DNA from: Rhizobacter sp.
GTDB lineage: Bacteria > Pseudomonadota > Gammaproteobacteria > Burkholderiales > Burkholderiaceae_C
DNA length: 64,000 bases
Direction of reading: 5' to 3'
Assembly: GCA_021153565.1 (NCBI GenBank)
Contig: JAJKJU010000178.1
Coordinates: 1-64,000 of the forward strand
In this document: in pieces, positions 34,340 to 45,412 of the stretch
How the letters are laid out: each line of letters starts with the position of its first letter
Numbering within the stretch: position 1 is the stretch's first letter
Notes under the pieces: model-generated
What the model saw: the letters and a program-made list of their open reading frames with translations, nothing else
The model's database searches: none
What the model was told of the DNA's origin: nothing
Translations under genes and position numbers: made by a program

Positions 34340-34456
34340 AGCTGAATGCCAATGATTCGGTCGGTAACGCAGGGGGAAGTTCAACGGAATTGGTGCGCCG
34401 CAATAACCAATCCGCTGCTCCCGCGTGCGAGCTGGCAATCCACGTGCCGATCGGGG

Positions 34457-36592
34457 TTATTCCTGGCCTTTGCCCGGGCCTGCCTGGATTGAGACGATGC
34501 TGTCCGTGCCGGGTGCACCGAAGGCCTGCTCGCGCAGCAGCGCCAACTGGTCGCGCACCCTGCCCGCCTTCTCGAACTCCATGTTGCGAGCATGCTCGAG
34601 CATTTGCTTTTCCAGCGACTTAATGCGCTTTCCGAGGTCTTTCTCAGACATGACCTCGACTTCGGCTGTGTCGTGTTCCTTTTGCAGGTTCTCGCGCTTG
34701 GTCTTTTCGGAATAGACCCCGTCGATCATCTCTTTGATGTGTTTCTTGATGCTTCGCGGCGTGATGCCCATCGCTTCGTTGTGCGCGATCTGCTTGGCGC
34801 GGCGGCGCTCGGTCTCGTCAATGGCCTTGCGCATCGAATCGGTAATTTTGTCCGCATAAAGAATGGCTTTGCCATTCAGATTGCGTGCTGCGCGGCCGAT
34901 TGTCTGGATCAGCGACCGTTCGGCGCGCAGGAATCCTTCCTTGTCGGCATCGAGGATGGCGACGAGCGACACCTCTGGAATGTCCAGGCCCTCGCGAAGC
35001 AGGTTGATGCCGACAAGCACATCGAAAGTTCCTAATCTCAAATCGCGCAGGATCTCGACTCGCTCCACCGTGTCGATATCGCTGTGCAGGTAGCGCACCT
35101 TCACGCCGTTGTCCGCGAGGTAGTCGGTCAATTGTTCCGCCATGCGCTTGGTGAGCGTGGTGATCAGCACGCGCTCATTCACCGCAACACGGTCATGAAT
35201 CTCCTGGAGCACGTCGTCGACCTGGCGGGTGGCGGGACGCACCTCCACCGTCGGATCGATAAGGCCCGTGGGACGCACCAACTGCTCGACCACTTGACCC
35301 GCGTTCTGCTGCTCGTAGGCCGCGGGCGTGGCCGACACGAACATCACCTGCCGCATCTTTGACTCGAACTCCTCGAACTTCAGGGGACGGTTGTCGAGCG
35401 CGCTCGGCAGGCGAAAGCCGTATTCGACGAGCGTCGTCTTGCGCGCCCTGTCTCCGTTGTACATGCCGCCAAACTGCCCGATGAGCACGTGGCTTTCGTC
35501 GAGGAACATGAGTGCGTCACGGGGCAGGTAGTCGACGAGCGTCGACGGCGGCTCGCCGGGCGCGGCACCCGACAAATGCCGGGTGTAGTTCTCGATGCCC
35601 TTGCAGTGACCAATTTCCTGCAGCATTTCCAGGTCGAAGCGCGTGCGCTGTTCAAGGCGCTGCGCCTCTACCAGCTTGCCCGACTTCACCAATTCGTCGA
35701 GCCGTGTGCGCAACTCCGCCTTGATCGTATCGATGGCCGACACGACGCGATCGCGCGGCGTCACGTAGTGACTCGACGGGTATACCGTGAAGCGCGGAAT
35801 CTTCTGGCGAATACGCCCAGTGAGCGGATCGAAGAGCTGCAGCGACTCGACCTCGTCATCGAACAATTCGATGCGGATCGCGAGTTCCGAATGCTCGGCC
35901 GGAAACACGTCGATCGTGTCACCGCGCACTCGGAAGGTGCCGCGCGAAAAATCCATTTCGTTGCGCGTGTACTGCATGCGGATGAGCTGCGCAATCACGT
36001 CGCGCTGGCCCATCTTGTCGCCGGCGCGCAGCGTCATCACCATGCGGTGGTAGTCGCTCGGATTGCCGATGCCGTAGATGGCACTTACGGTTGCCACGAT
36101 GACCACGTCGCGACGCTCCAGCAAGCTTTTGGTCGCCGACAAGCGCATCTGCTCGATGTGTTCATTGATCGAGCTGTCTTTCTCGATGAACAGGTCACGC
36201 TGAGGCACGTAGGCCTCGGGCTGGTAATAGTCGTAGTAGCTGACGAAATATTCGATCGCGTTCTTCGGAAAGAACTCGCGGAACTCGCTGTAGAGCTGAG
36301 CGGCGAGTGTCTTGTTGGGCGCGAACACGATAGCGGGACGGCCGAGGCGCGCGATGACGTTCGCCATGGTGAAAGTCTTGCCAGAACCCGTCACGCCCAG
36401 AAGCGTCTGGTAGCTCAGGCCGTCTTCAACCCCTTCAACCAGTTGATCGATCGCGGTCGGCTGGTCACCGGCTGGCGCGTAAGGCTGCCACAACTGAAAC
36501 GGCGATTCAGGAAAGCTCACGAACTCGCCGGGCATCGGCACGTTCATGCCCGTGGCGTCCGGACTTCCAACGACAGAGAGGTGATCAGCCAT
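34457..36592 (-). CDS. uvrB: Excinuclease ABC subunit B
   Basis: UvrB helicase motifs ([15 protein letters not shown]). Confidence 0.97.
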   Translation of the reverse strand: MADHLSVVGSPDATGMNVPMPGEFVSFPESPFQLWQPYAPAGDQPTAIDQLVEGVEDGLSYQTLLGVTGSGKTFTMANVIARLGRPAIVFAPNKTLAAQLYSEFREFFPKNAIEYFVSYYDYYQPEAYVPQRDLFIEKDSSINEHIEQMRLSATKSLLERRDVVIVATVSAIYGIGNPSDYHRMVMTLRAGDKMGQRDVIAQLIRMQYTRNEMDFSRGTFRVRGDTIDVFPAEHSELAIRIELFDDEVESLQLFDPLTGRIRQKIPRFTVYPSSHYVTPRDRVVSAIDTIKAELRTRLDELVKSGKLVEAQRLEQRTRFDLEMLQEIGHCKGIENYTRHLSGAAPGEPPSTLVDYLPRDALMFLDESHVLIGQFGGMYNGDRARKTTLVEYGFRLPSALDNRPLKFEEFESKMRQVMFVSATPAAYEQQNAGQVVEQLVRPTGLIDPTVEVRPATRQVDDVLQEIHDRVAVNERVLITTLTKRMAEQLTDYLADNGVKVRYLHSDIDTVERVEILRDLRLGTFDVLVGINLLREGLDIPEVSLVAILDADKEGFLRAERSLIQTIGRAARNLNGKAILYADKITDSMRKAIDETERRRAKQIAHNEAMGITPRSIKKHIKEMIDGVYSEKTKRENLQKEHDTAEVEVMSEKDLGKRIKSLEKQMLEHARNMEFEKAGRVRDQLALLREQAFGAPGTDSIVSIQAGPGKGQE

Positions 36593-36769
36593 TGCTCGAG
36601 TACAAATGAAGCAAACAAATGAGGAAATGAAGCAAACCGGGGACCACGTAAAATTCCCGGGTTTTCCCGTCCTGGGAAGGCAAAGGGGAATCGAAGAGGT
36701 TAGCCCAATTCAATTCTCATACGAGCTTTACTGACACCTCCGTGTGTTACCACATCTGCAAGGACTGAC

Positions 36770-37969
36770 ATGGCTTCGCTCTTCGCCGCCGTCGAAATGG
36801 CTCCCCGTGACCCCATCCTGGGCTTGAACGAACAGTTCAATGCGGACCCGAATCCGGCAAAAGTGAACCTGGGTGTCGGCGTGTACTACGACGACAACGG
36901 CAAGCTGCCCTTGCTCCAGTGCGTGCAGCAGGCCGAAAAACAGATGGTCGCCGCGCCCAAGGCACGTGGCTACCTCCCCATCGACGGCATCGCGGCCTAT
37001 GCCAAGGCGGTGCAAGGCCTGGTGTTTGGGGCCGAAAGCGAAGCTGTCAAGGGCGGTCGAATTGCTACCGTTCAGGCCGTGGGCGGCACCGGCGGACTGA
37101 AGGTCGGCGCCGACTTTCTCAAACGAGTGAATTCCGGCGCAAAGGTGCTCATCAGCGACCCAAGCTGGGAAAATCACCGCGCGCTCTTCGAAAGCGCCGG
37201 CTTCCTGGTCGAGAGCTATCCGTACTACGACGCCGCGAAGCGTGGTATCAATTTCGATGGCATGCTCACCGCGCTCAATGGCGCTGACACCGGGACCATC
37301 GTGGTACTGCACGCGTGCTGCCACAACCCGACGGGCTACGACATCTCGCTCGACCAGTGGGAGCAGGTCATCGCGACCGTCAAGGCGCGCGGCCTCGTGG
37401 CCTTCCTCGACATGGCCTATCAGGGTTTCGGCCAAGGCATTGCCGAAGATGGCGCGGTCGTCTCACTATTCCTCGCCGCCGGTCTCGATTTCTTCGTATC
37501 AACCAGCTTCTCCAAGAGCTTCTCGCTGTACGGCGAACGCGTCGGCGCGCTGAGCGTGGTGTGCAAGTCGATGGAAGAAGCCGACTGCGTGCTGAGTCAG
37601 TTGAAGCGCGTGATCCGAACCAACTATTCCAACCCACCGACACACGGTGCGCAGGTCGTCGCCACCGTGCTCACCACACCTGCCCTGCGTGAAATGTGGG
37701 AGCAAGAACTCGCGGGCATGCGCGTTCGCATCGAGCAGATGCGCGTCGCCTTGCAAAACAAGCTCGAGGCGGCGGGCGTGAAGCAGGACATGAGCTTCAT
37801 CACGCAGCAAAAGGGCATGTTCAGTTACTCGGGGCTCAACAAGGACCAGATGCAGCGCCTGCGAGGTGAGTTCGGAATTTACGGCGTGGACTCGGGCCGC
37901 ATCTGCGTGGCAGCGCTGAACAGCAAGAACATTGATGCAGTGGTGAGTGCCATCGCGACGGTTTCCTGA
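36770..37969 (+). CDS. tyrB: Aromatic amino acid aminotransferase
   Basis: Class I aminotransferase Ia; FVSTSFSKSFSLYGERVGAL. Confidence 0.92.
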   Translation: MASLFAAVEMAPRDPILGLNEQFNADPNPAKVNLGVGVYYDDNGKLPLLQCVQQAEKQMVAAPKARGYLPIDGIAAYAKAVQGLVFGAESEAVKGGRIATVQAVGGTGGLKVGADFLKRVNSGAKVLISDPSWENHRALFESAGFLVESYPYYDAAKRGINFDGMLTALNGADTGTIVVLHACCHNPTGYDISLDQWEQVIATVKARGLVAFLDMAYQGFGQGIAEDGAVVSLFLAAGLDFFVSTSFSKSFSLYGERVGALSVVCKSMEEADCVLSQLKRVIRTNYSNPPTHGAQVVATVLTTPALREMWEQELAGMRVRIEQMRVALQNKLEAAGVKQDMSFITQQKGMFSYSGLNKDQMQRLRGEFGIYGVDSGRICVAALNSKNIDAVVSAIATVS

Positions 37970-37970
37970 A

Positions 37971-37987
37971 GAGGCTGAGAGTATTTT
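37971..37987. mobile_element. End fragment of MITE family 1
   Basis: GAGGCTGAGAGTATTTT immediately 3' of the tyrB stop TGA (plus one A). Confidence 0.6.
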
Positions 37988-38161
37988 TCCGGGTTTTCAC
38001 AGGGCTTGGTTGCAACACGATGAACCGCAAACTTTCTAGAATGTTGCGTTGCACAATCACAGGTGGTTACTGCGTATGCCGCGTTCACAGGCTTGGCTCG
38101 ATATTTTTTGGGCTGCAAGCGCTCTCAAGACTTGATTTGACCACCACGTAAAGGAATGTCG

Positions 38162-39475
38162 ATGCTGTACCAGGTTTATGAAGCCCAGCGCGCGCTGTTG
38201 AGTCCCTTCGCAGAATTCGCGAGTGCATCGTCGAAGCTTTACAACCATCCGCTGTCGCCGTTCACGCATACGCCGATGGCGCATCGGATTTCGGCCGGGC
38301 TCGATTTGATGCACCGGTTGTCAAAGGAATACGAGAAGCCAGAGTTCGATATCAACTCCGTGCGGGTCGACGACATCGATATCGCCGTGCAAGAACAGGT
38401 CGCCATTGCCAAGCCCTTCTGCCGACTGCTGCGCTTCAAGCGCTTCTCCGACAATCTTCCATTGCTCACCAAGATGAAGGACCAGCCCACGGTCCTGATC
38501 GTCGCGCCCCTGTCGGGCCACCACTCCACACTGCTGCGCGATACAGTGCGTTCGATGCTGGAAAGCCACAAGGTCTACATCACCGATTGGACCGATGCAC
38601 GCATGGTGCCGATCGAGGCCGGCCCCTTCCACCTCGACGATTACATCGATTACGTGCAGGAGTTCATTCGTCACATTGGCCCCGAAGCGAACGTGATTTC
38701 GGTGTGCCAGCCCACCGTCCCGGTGCTGGCAGCGATTTCGCTCATGGCAAGCGGAGGCGAGCCCACCCCGCGCACGATGACCATGATGGGTGGCCCCAGC
38801 GACGCCCGCAAGTCGCCGACCGCCGTCAACAACCTGGCAATGAACAAGAGCCATGAATGGTTCGAGCACAACGTGATCTACCGCGTGCCCATCAACTATC
38901 CCGGCAATGGCCGCCGCGTGTACCCGGGCTTCCTGCAGCACACGGGCTTCGTCGCGATGAATCCGGACCGCCACCTGAGCTCACACTACGACTACTTCCT
39001 CGACCTGGTTCGCGGCGACGACGACAGTGCCGATTCGCATCGCAACTTCTATGACGAATACAACGCCGTGCTCGACATGCCAGCCGAGTACTACCTCGAC
39101 ACGATCAAAGTTGTGTTCCAGGACTTCGCGCTCGTGAACGGCACCTGGGACGTCAGGGGCCAGCTCGTGCGGCCGCAAGACATCAAGACCACTTCGTTGC
39201 TGACCATCGAAGGGGAGCTCGACGACATTTCGGGCGCCGGCCAGACCCGCGCCGCGCACGACCTTTGCACCGGCATTCCGAAGACGCGCCAGTTCCACTA
39301 TGACGTCGAAGGTGCCGGCCACTACGGCATTTTCTCGGGCCGACGCTGGCGCGAGAAGGTCTACCCGCAGGTCCGTGACTTCATTGCCAGTCATCAGGAT
39401 GAACCTGGCGGCAACAAGAAGTCGAACGCCCGCAAGGGCGTCAAGACGCCCCGTCGCGCCGCTGCGTCGATCTGA
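38162..39475 (+). CDS. phaZ: Intracellular polyhydroxyalkanoate depolymerase
   Basis: MLYQVYEAQRALLSPFAEFASASSKLYNHPLSPFTHTPMAHRISAG. Confidence 0.93.
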   Translation: MLYQVYEAQRALLSPFAEFASASSKLYNHPLSPFTHTPMAHRISAGLDLMHRLSKEYEKPEFDINSVRVDDIDIAVQEQVAIAKPFCRLLRFKRFSDNLPLLTKMKDQPTVLIVAPLSGHHSTLLRDTVRSMLESHKVYITDWTDARMVPIEAGPFHLDDYIDYVQEFIRHIGPEANVISVCQPTVPVLAAISLMASGGEPTPRTMTMMGGPSDARKSPTAVNNLAMNKSHEWFEHNVIYRVPINYPGNGRRVYPGFLQHTGFVAMNPDRHLSSHYDYFLDLVRGDDDSADSHRNFYDEYNAVLDMPAEYYLDTIKVVFQDFALVNGTWDVRGQLVRPQDIKTTSLLTIEGELDDISGAGQTRAAHDLCTGIPKTRQFHYDVEGAGHYGIFSGRRWREKVYPQVRDFIASHQDEPGGNKKSNARKGVKTPRRAAASI

Positions 39476-39634
39476 GAGGCTGAGAGCATTTCGGAACGTG
39501 TCCGAGCAGCACGTCAAAAGGCGCCTGATCTAGGCGCAAAGCGCAGCCATAGCTTGGCTATGGCGAGCATTTGCAACGACGAGCAGCGGGCTTTTGGCGT
39601 GATGAGCGGGCATGATCGAAATACTCCCAGCCTC
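39476..39634. mobile_element. MITE family 1, complete copy (159 bp), flanks TGA/TGA
   Basis: GAGGCTGAGAGCATTTCGGA...TCGAAATACTCCCAGCCTC; flanks 39473-39475 (phaZ stop) and 39635-39637 are TGA. Confidence 0.9.
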
Positions 39635-39682
39635 TGAAGCAGCCCCAGGCCCCGAAGCAGTCTGCGCGCTGGCGATAATCCG

Positions 39683-40372
39683 GTGGTGAATGCCACCGCC
39701 GTCAGCGACCTCGTTCTCGCCATCGATGCCGCACTGCCTCAAACGCAGTGCACTCGCTGCGGCTATCCCGATTGCCGTTCGTACGCACAAGCCATCGATG
39801 AAGAGGGTATCGACATCAACCGCTGTCCGCCCGGCGGCGCCGAAGGGATCGTGCGTCTGGCAGCCATCACGGGTCGACCGATTCGTCCTTTGGATCCGAC
39901 GCACGGCGTCGAAGGCCCGCGCCACCTCGCGGTCATCGATGAGGACTGGTGCATCGGCTGTACCTTGTGCCTCAAGGCCTGCCCGGTCGACTGCATCGTA
40001 GGCGGGCCCAAGACCATGCACACCGTCATCGACTCGCTCTGCACTGGCTGCGAGCTTTGCATTCCGGTGTGCCCTGTCGATTGCATCTCGCTAGTCGACG
40101 TGACCGGGCCGCGAACTGGCTGGGATGCGTGGAGCGAAGCAGCTGCAGACGAGGCCCGCGAGCGCTACGCCTTCCATCGCTTCCGCCTGGAACGCGAGTC
40201 GCGCGAACAAAATGAACGTCTCGCAGCCAAGGCCGTGGCCGCATTGCAGGACCTTCCCGCCGTGTCCAAGCTGACGGAACCCCAGGCGCTCGACGGCAAG
40301 CGCGCGGTCATCGAGGCAGCGCTTGCTCGTTCACGCGAGCGCAAGTCCGGCACGGGCAATTCCGGAACATGA
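39683..40372 (+). CDS. rsxB: Electron transport complex RsxB/RnfB-like ferredoxin
   Basis: CTRCGYPDC and two CxxCxxxCP clusters; GTG start. Confidence 0.9.
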   Translation: MVNATAVSDLVLAIDAALPQTQCTRCGYPDCRSYAQAIDEEGIDINRCPPGGAEGIVRLAAITGRPIRPLDPTHGVEGPRHLAVIDEDWCIGCTLCLKACPVDCIVGGPKTMHTVIDSLCTGCELCIPVCPVDCISLVDVTGPRTGWDAWSEAAADEARERYAFHRFRLERESREQNERLAAKAVAALQDLPAVSKLTEPQALDGKRAVIEAALARSRERKSGTGNSGT

Positions 40373-40474
40373 CCGGCTCGCCGGTCGCGCTGACTCGCTG
40401 CAGCGCTGTGAGTCTCGGCGTGGCTCGTGCCGCAGGCGTGATCTGCGGCCGACGGATCGCACGTTACGTTGCTT

Positions 40475-40488
40475 TAGGATTTGGCCCG
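40475..40488. mobile_element. End fragment of MITE family 2
   Basis: (TTTA)GGATTTGGCCCGA. Confidence 0.45.
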
Positions 40489-40730
40489 ACGTCGGCGAAC
40501 ATTTCGAATTATCAAAAGCATCAAGGATGCAGACGCGAACGCGTTTCTTCGTCTGCAGTTGGCGCCTAAATCAACGCTCAAGAAAACCCTGTCGGCGGCC
40601 TCCTACAGCCGTATCGGCACCTTCCGACCGGCAACGCCGCAAGGCGCTGACGTTTTTGCGCATCCAACCCACTAGGCTTTGAGCATGGCTGGCGGGGACG
40701 GTGTGCCGGCACTGGGTCAGAGGAGTCTCA

Positions 40731-40922
40731 ATGAGCCGTGATCGCAGCGAGGGAACTCGCAAACATTTGAAGGAGCATCGCAAGCAATGGAACGTGGCCC
40801 CGGATGCGGGCGAACGCGACGGCGGTCGGGGACACACGGACGCCAAATCGCAGAAGACCTTCGGGATTCGTGAGGACGAAGCCCGGCGACAGATTCGCGA
40901 GCTGCAATCGCGCTACTGGTGA
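40731..40922 (+). CDS. Small hypothetical protein
   Basis: ORF MSRDRSEGTRKHLKEHRKQWNVAPDAGERDG...; charged, no recognised domain. Confidence 0.35.
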   Translation: MSRDRSEGTRKHLKEHRKQWNVAPDAGERDGGRGHTDAKSQKTFGIREDEARRQIRELQSRYW

Positions 40923-40925
40923 TCC

Positions 40926-41138
40926 ATGTGTCGCATCAACTTCCCCCTCGCCACCTGCCTGGCTGTTCTGACGCTCTTCGGCGCGTGCCAAAAGAAGGGC
41001 AGTCCGCAGCCGCCGACTCCAACCACCCAAGCCATGGGTGCGGCGAATGCGGCGACGCCCGCGTCGGATCCGTCTTTGCCGTCGACCGCGGAAATCGCGG
41101 CAGCGTCAGCGCCTGAGGCGTCAGCACCTGCCAAGTAA
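40926..41138 (+). CDS. Putative small lipoprotein
   Basis: Signal peptide with lipobox LFGAC. Confidence 0.5.
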   Translation: MCRINFPLATCLAVLTLFGACQKKGSPQPPTPTTQAMGAANAATPASDPSLPSTAEIAAASAPEASAPAK

Positions 41139-41166
41139 GGGCAACTCGCTGCCAAAATCGGCGGTG

Positions 41167-41814
41167 ATGAACAAAGCCAAGATAGAGCCCTTCTTCGCCA
41201 TCCTCAAGGCGGCCAACCCTCGACCCAATACCGAACTCGAATACACCAACGTATTCGAACTTCTGGCCGCCGTGTTGCTGTCGGCACAAGCCACAGACGT
41301 CGGAGTGAACAAGGCAACTCGCCGGTTGTTTGCGGTGGCGAACACGCCTCAGCGGATGCTGGCGCTGGGTGTCGATGGCATCACTGAGCACATCAAGTCG
41401 ATAGGCCTTTTTCGCAACAAGGCGCGCAACCTGCACGAGACCAGCCGCATCCTCATTGAACAGCATGACGGCCATGTGCCGCGCACCCGCGAGGCCCTCG
41501 AAGCGCTGCCAGGCGTGGGTCGGAAGACAGCCAATGTGGTGCTCAACGTCGCCTTCGGCGAACCGACCATGGCGGTCGATACACACATCTTTCGCGTGAG
41601 CAATCGCACAGGACTTGCCCCCGGAAAGACGCCGCTGGAAGTCGAAATGGGCCTCCTCGAACGCGTGCCAGCGACCTATGTTGTCGACGCGCATCACTGG
41701 CTCATCCTGCACGGCCGCTACGTCTGCATTGCGCGCCGGCCCTTGTGCGAGGAATGTGCAGTCGCACACCTGTGCGATTCACGTCCCTTAGGTCCAGGAC
41801 ATGGCCCGGAATAA
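41167..41814 (+). CDS. nth: Endonuclease III; last residues and stop encoded by a MITE family 2 fragment
   Basis: LPGVGRKTANVVLNVAFGEPTMAVDTHIFRV; CEECAVAHLC Fe-S loop. Confidence 0.95.
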   Translation: MNKAKIEPFFAILKAANPRPNTELEYTNVFELLAAVLLSAQATDVGVNKATRRLFAVANTPQRMLALGVDGITEHIKSIGLFRNKARNLHETSRILIEQHDGHVPRTREALEALPGVGRKTANVVLNVAFGEPTMAVDTHIFRVSNRTGLAPGKTPLEVEMGLLERVPATYVVDAHHWLILHGRYVCIARRPLCEECAVAHLCDSRPLGPGHGPE

Positions 41815-41906
41815 GTTCCCGTTTTGGTGGCGCTGGACGGGATGCGATGCAAGGCGCTCCGAGCGCCGTGTGGCGAACCACACAAGTGAGGAGCAACGCC
41901 GCAGCC
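41801..41906. mobile_element. MITE family 2, truncated inverted copy
   Basis: GGCCCGGAATAAGTTCCCGTTTTGGTGGCGCTGGACGGGATGC..GATGCAAGGCGCTCCGAGCGCCGTGTGGCGAACCACACAAGTGAGGAGCAACG matches the reverse complement of 28618-28775. Confidence 0.82.
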
Positions 41907-41973
41907 TGAAGCGCTCGCAAACCTGCAAGATCTTGCAGTATCAAACACGTAGCCTGTCCACCAGAATCGGGTC

Positions 41974-42585
41974 ATGTCCGAGCTCATGGCGCTGCAGCGC
42001 ATCTGCGGTCTTTTGGATCGCGGAGAAATCGACTCAGCCCAATTCCTTGAATTGTTCACGCGACGCATGGCACAAGACATTGGCTGCTCGCGGGCAGGCG
42101 TGCGCATGCTGATCGAAACAAACCATGGCGCCGCCCTGCGGACGATGGCGCTTCACGACTTCGCGACCAACGTCAACGTGCGGGTGCCTGACATGGAGTC
42201 TGACAACCCGGCGCCCTACTTTGCCGCCCTGCTGCGTGAAGGATGCATCATTGCGCCCGACTGCAAGACGCACCCTGCTACCACACCTTTTCTTTCGAGC
42301 TATTTCGGACCGCAGAACGTGTTTTCTCTGCTGGACGTGAGTTTCTCGGTCAATGGCGCCTTGTACGGCTGCTTCAGTTGCGAGCAGATCAGCGCAACTC
42401 AGGAGTGGTCGTCACACCAGGTCAAGCTTCTGCGAAGGATGGCATCACGTGTGAGCCTTGCACTGATGCACACGATCACCTCGCAAGTGGACACTCAGCC
42501 CGCCGCCTTGTGGGAGCCGAGCACGCCCAACCGGTTAATGACGATGCCAATGCCGCTCTACGAGGGCATCGGGCGCAAGCACTAG
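41974..42585 (+). CDS. GAF domain-containing protein
   Basis: GAF-like fold sequence. Confidence 0.7.
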   Translation: MSELMALQRICGLLDRGEIDSAQFLELFTRRMAQDIGCSRAGVRMLIETNHGAALRTMALHDFATNVNVRVPDMESDNPAPYFAALLREGCIIAPDCKTHPATTPFLSSYFGPQNVFSLLDVSFSVNGALYGCFSCEQISATQEWSSHQVKLLRRMASRVSLALMHTITSQVDTQPAALWEPSTPNRLMTMPMPLYEGIGRKH

Positions 42586-42636
42586 ACCGTCGAACTCGCG
42601 TGCACCCGAAGAAGCGGGGTCGGCCGCGACGATGGA

Positions 42637-44523
42637 TCAGAGTCCCACGCTGCTGTAACGCACGCCGATCCAGGCCTGCCGCCCGAAGGATTGGTAATCG
42701 TGCGCCGGTTCGTATTGGCGATTTGTGGCGTTCAGCAGTTTGGCTTCGATCTGGCAATGAAGCGTCGCCTTGTATCGCGCCTGCAGGTCCAGCGTCTGAT
42801 AGGCGTCGAGCGTCGCCGCACCATCGGGGCGCGCACCCACGTCAACCACCGTCGCCCCAATGATCCACTGGCCGCTGGACCAATCGACGCCTAATGTCTC
42901 CTGGTGGGCGGCTCGTCGAGCAAGCCGCTTGCCGGTGATGTCGTCCTTGGCGTCGAGGAAGTCGACCGTGGCACGCAGCGAGAAGGCGCCGACTCGCTGC
43001 GACGCGTTCAGGGTCGCTCCCTGCAGGCGCGCACGACTCACGTTGGCCGCGCAACCGTCAGTAAATCCGGGCGGGCAATTGGCGGCAAGCGGCTCGTAAC
43101 CGATCAGGTCGCGGACGCGGTTTCTGTAGAGCGTGATGCCAGCCGTGCTGTCACCATCGCGCCAATTGGCGCCGACCTCGACGCTTTGCGAACGCTCCGG
43201 CCGGATCGTGGCGACACCGAAGCCGGAGAAATAAAGGTCATTGAACGACGGGGCGCGGAATGCCGTTCCCGCCACCGCACGCAGCGAGAGAGTTGGCGTC
43301 AGATCGAATCCCCAGCCAAGTTTGCCGGTGTCGACGTTGCCGAACGCCGAGTTGTGATCATGGCGCACGTCGGCCTGCAACTTGTGCCCTGTGAAGGCGC
43401 CGCTGTAGCCGAGGACGACCGCGTCATTGCGTCTCTTGGGTGCCCCTGCGAGCGCGTCTGCGGCCACGGTTTCATCAAGTCGTTCGGACGCTGCGACAAA
43501 CTGCTGGCCAGCCACCGGCGCCCAGGCGGCTTGCCAAGTCAATTGCTGGCGGCTCGTGTCGAAGCCGGCGAACGTGGTACCGCCCGATTCCAAGCGATCA
43601 ATCTCCTTGGACGCCTGCACCGACATGGTCCATTCCGTCGATATTGCGCCGCGATAGTCGAGTGATGTCACGCGGGTGTCGAAACGATTGCGAAAGTCCG
43701 GTGTTGGGTCCAGCTTGTTCGTGGACGGGTCAAAGTCTGCGCTGTCAAACTGCGAGCGCAAGCGGCTGTCGATCATGCTGATACCCACCCGATGGCCGGG
43801 CGCGACGATGAATCCCCCACGAAACTGCGCGCTGCTGCGCTTGAAGCCGTCGCGGTCCGGGTTGAAGTAACCGTTTTTGTCGCCAGGCTTGAGCGCCGAC
43901 ACGCCGTCGCTCGCCTCATGGCTCAAGGTAGCTGCGTAGTCGAACGCGCCGGACGATCCGCTCACAAAGACATCGAGTTCGCGGGATGCGTAAGCTCCGA
44001 TAGCTGCGTGCACCGCGATATCGAGCGGGCCCTTGCCGCGCCGCGTAATGATCTGGACAACACCACCGACAGCATCCGCACCGTAAAGGCTGGAAGCTGG
44101 TCCGCGCAGTATTTCGATGCGTTCGATCTGCGCGAGACTGATGCCTGAAAGGTCCGTCTGCCCGAGCGTTGCCGAGCCGATCCGCACACCATCGATCAGT
44201 ACCACCGTACTGCTTGCGCTGGAGCCACGTAGCATGACGCCAGCGCTTTGACCGGCCCCGCCGTTGCGAGACACCTGAATACCGCCCTCACGCTGCAGCA
44301 GTTCTTCAATGGAGTCGGCGGTCGATGCGCGAATGTGCTCGGCATCGATGACCGACACGTCGCCGACGAGGCGATTGATCGGCGCGGGCTCGCGCGAACC
44401 GGTCACCATGACGGGGGCCAGCGTGGTCGTCTGAGCGAAAGCAGAAGCGGACAGCACGCCACAGACAAGGCAAAGCCAGGCGGCGGCCGAAGATGCGCGC
44501 AGCGCGAAAGGAGGGAGAGACAT
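42637..44523 (-). CDS. btuB: TonB-dependent receptor (BtuB-like)
   Basis: Signal peptide, TonB box/plug domain (IEILRGPASSLYGADAVGGVVQIITRRG), C-terminal beta-barrel. Confidence 0.85.
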   Translation of the reverse strand: MSLPPFALRASSAAAWLCLVCGVLSASAFAQTTTLAPVMVTGSREPAPINRLVGDVSVIDAEHIRASTADSIEELLQREGGIQVSRNGGAGQSAGVMLRGSSASSTVVLIDGVRIGSATLGQTDLSGISLAQIERIEILRGPASSLYGADAVGGVVQIITRRGKGPLDIAVHAAIGAYASRELDVFVSGSSGAFDYAATLSHEASDGVSALKPGDKNGYFNPDRDGFKRSSAQFRGGFIVAPGHRVGISMIDSRLRSQFDSADFDPSTNKLDPTPDFRNRFDTRVTSLDYRGAISTEWTMSVQASKEIDRLESGGTTFAGFDTSRQQLTWQAAWAPVAGQQFVAASERLDETVAADALAGAPKRRNDAVVLGYSGAFTGHKLQADVRHDHNSAFGNVDTGKLGWGFDLTPTLSLRAVAGTAFRAPSFNDLYFSGFGVATIRPERSQSVEVGANWRDGDSTAGITLYRNRVRDLIGYEPLAANCPPGFTDGCAANVSRARLQGATLNASQRVGAFSLRATVDFLDAKDDITGKRLARRAAHQETLGVDWSSGQWIIGATVVDVGARPDGAATLDAYQTLDLQARYKATLHCQIEAKLLNATNRQYEPAHDYQSFGRQAWIGVRYSSVGL

Positions 44524-44634
44524 GATGAATATCCGGAGCATGAGTGCTGCCCCCGCTTCCCCGCGGGAGCGTAGCGTTTAATTTTAAGCACCCCCCTACA
44601 ATCGAACTCCTTACCGGCACAGGGCACACGCTCC

Positions 44635-44868
44635 ATGTCCAAGATCGAAGAACTCGCCGAGCGAGTCGAGAGGTTGCTGCTGCGACATGAAGAAATCGTG
44701 CGCACCAACATACTGCTCGAACATCAACTTGCTCAGATCACGCACGAACGCGACAGCCTCAAGTCGCGCCTGAACGCAGCGCGCGGCCGAATCGACGCCC
44801 TGCTCGAGCGACTGCCCGGGGACAACTCGGTTGCCGCAACATCTGACAGCGGAGGCAGCGAACGATGA
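44635..44868 (+). CDS. Cell division ZapB-like coiled-coil protein
   Basis: Small coiled coil immediately upstream of zapA. Confidence 0.7.
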   Translation: MSKIEELAERVERLLLRHEEIVRTNILLEHQLAQITHERDSLKSRLNAARGRIDALLERLPGDNSVAATSDSGGSER

Positions 44869-45182
44869 AACAGATGGAAGTGACCATCATGGGTCAGAGC
44901 TATATCCTCGGCTGCCCCGAGGGCGGAGAGCAATCGCTTCTCGCAGCGGTGGGCAACGTCGACCGCGAGATGAGCGCAATTCGCGATGCAGGAAAAGTCA
45001 AGGCCCGCGAACGCATCGCCGTTCTGGCAGCGCTGAACCTCGCTTATGCACTCGCCGAACGGCCTCTTTCCGCGTCTGCTTCGAGCGCGGGTTCAGTCGC
45101 GTCAAGTGGTGGTAGCACGGACATCGATGCGCTGATCCGTCGTATTGATCAAACCCTTGGTGCCGACGGTCAATTGCTGTGA
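44865..45182 (+). CDS. zapA: Cell division protein ZapA
   Basis: MEVTIMGQSYILGCPEGGEQSLLAAVGNVDREM. Confidence 0.92.
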   Translation: MKQMEVTIMGQSYILGCPEGGEQSLLAAVGNVDREMSAIRDAGKVKARERIAVLAALNLAYALAERPLSASASSAGSVASSGGSTDIDALIRRIDQTLGADGQLL

Positions 45183-45213
45183 TTTGCGAAGACGCGCGGC
45201 GTAGAATGAATTT

Positions 45214-45385
45214 GTCCGCCGCCTTCGCGTGAGTTTTATATTTCCTTGAACCAATGCTCATTGAGCTCGGGCTTGGAACATACACCGCAGGTGTGATCGT
45301 CTCGCGTCAGATGAACCCGAAGCGCAGTTGACCTGGCCCACCTGAACCCCCGGTTCAGGAATGCGGCTCACGGTTAGCGGTGGAC
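45214..45385 (+). ncRNA. ssrS: 6S RNA
   Basis: Conserved position after zapA; closing stem GTCCGCCGC...GCGGTGGAC; internal CTGAACCCCCGGTTCAG hairpin; upstream tagaat -10. Confidence 0.82.
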
Positions 45386-45412
45386 ACCTCATTTTTCTTG
45401 ACGACGTTTCCG

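Noticed and set aside
44524-44634. Cobalamin riboswitch upstream of btuB-like gene
   Set aside because: Only about 110 bp to the divergent gene and no recognisable B12-box-like sequence.
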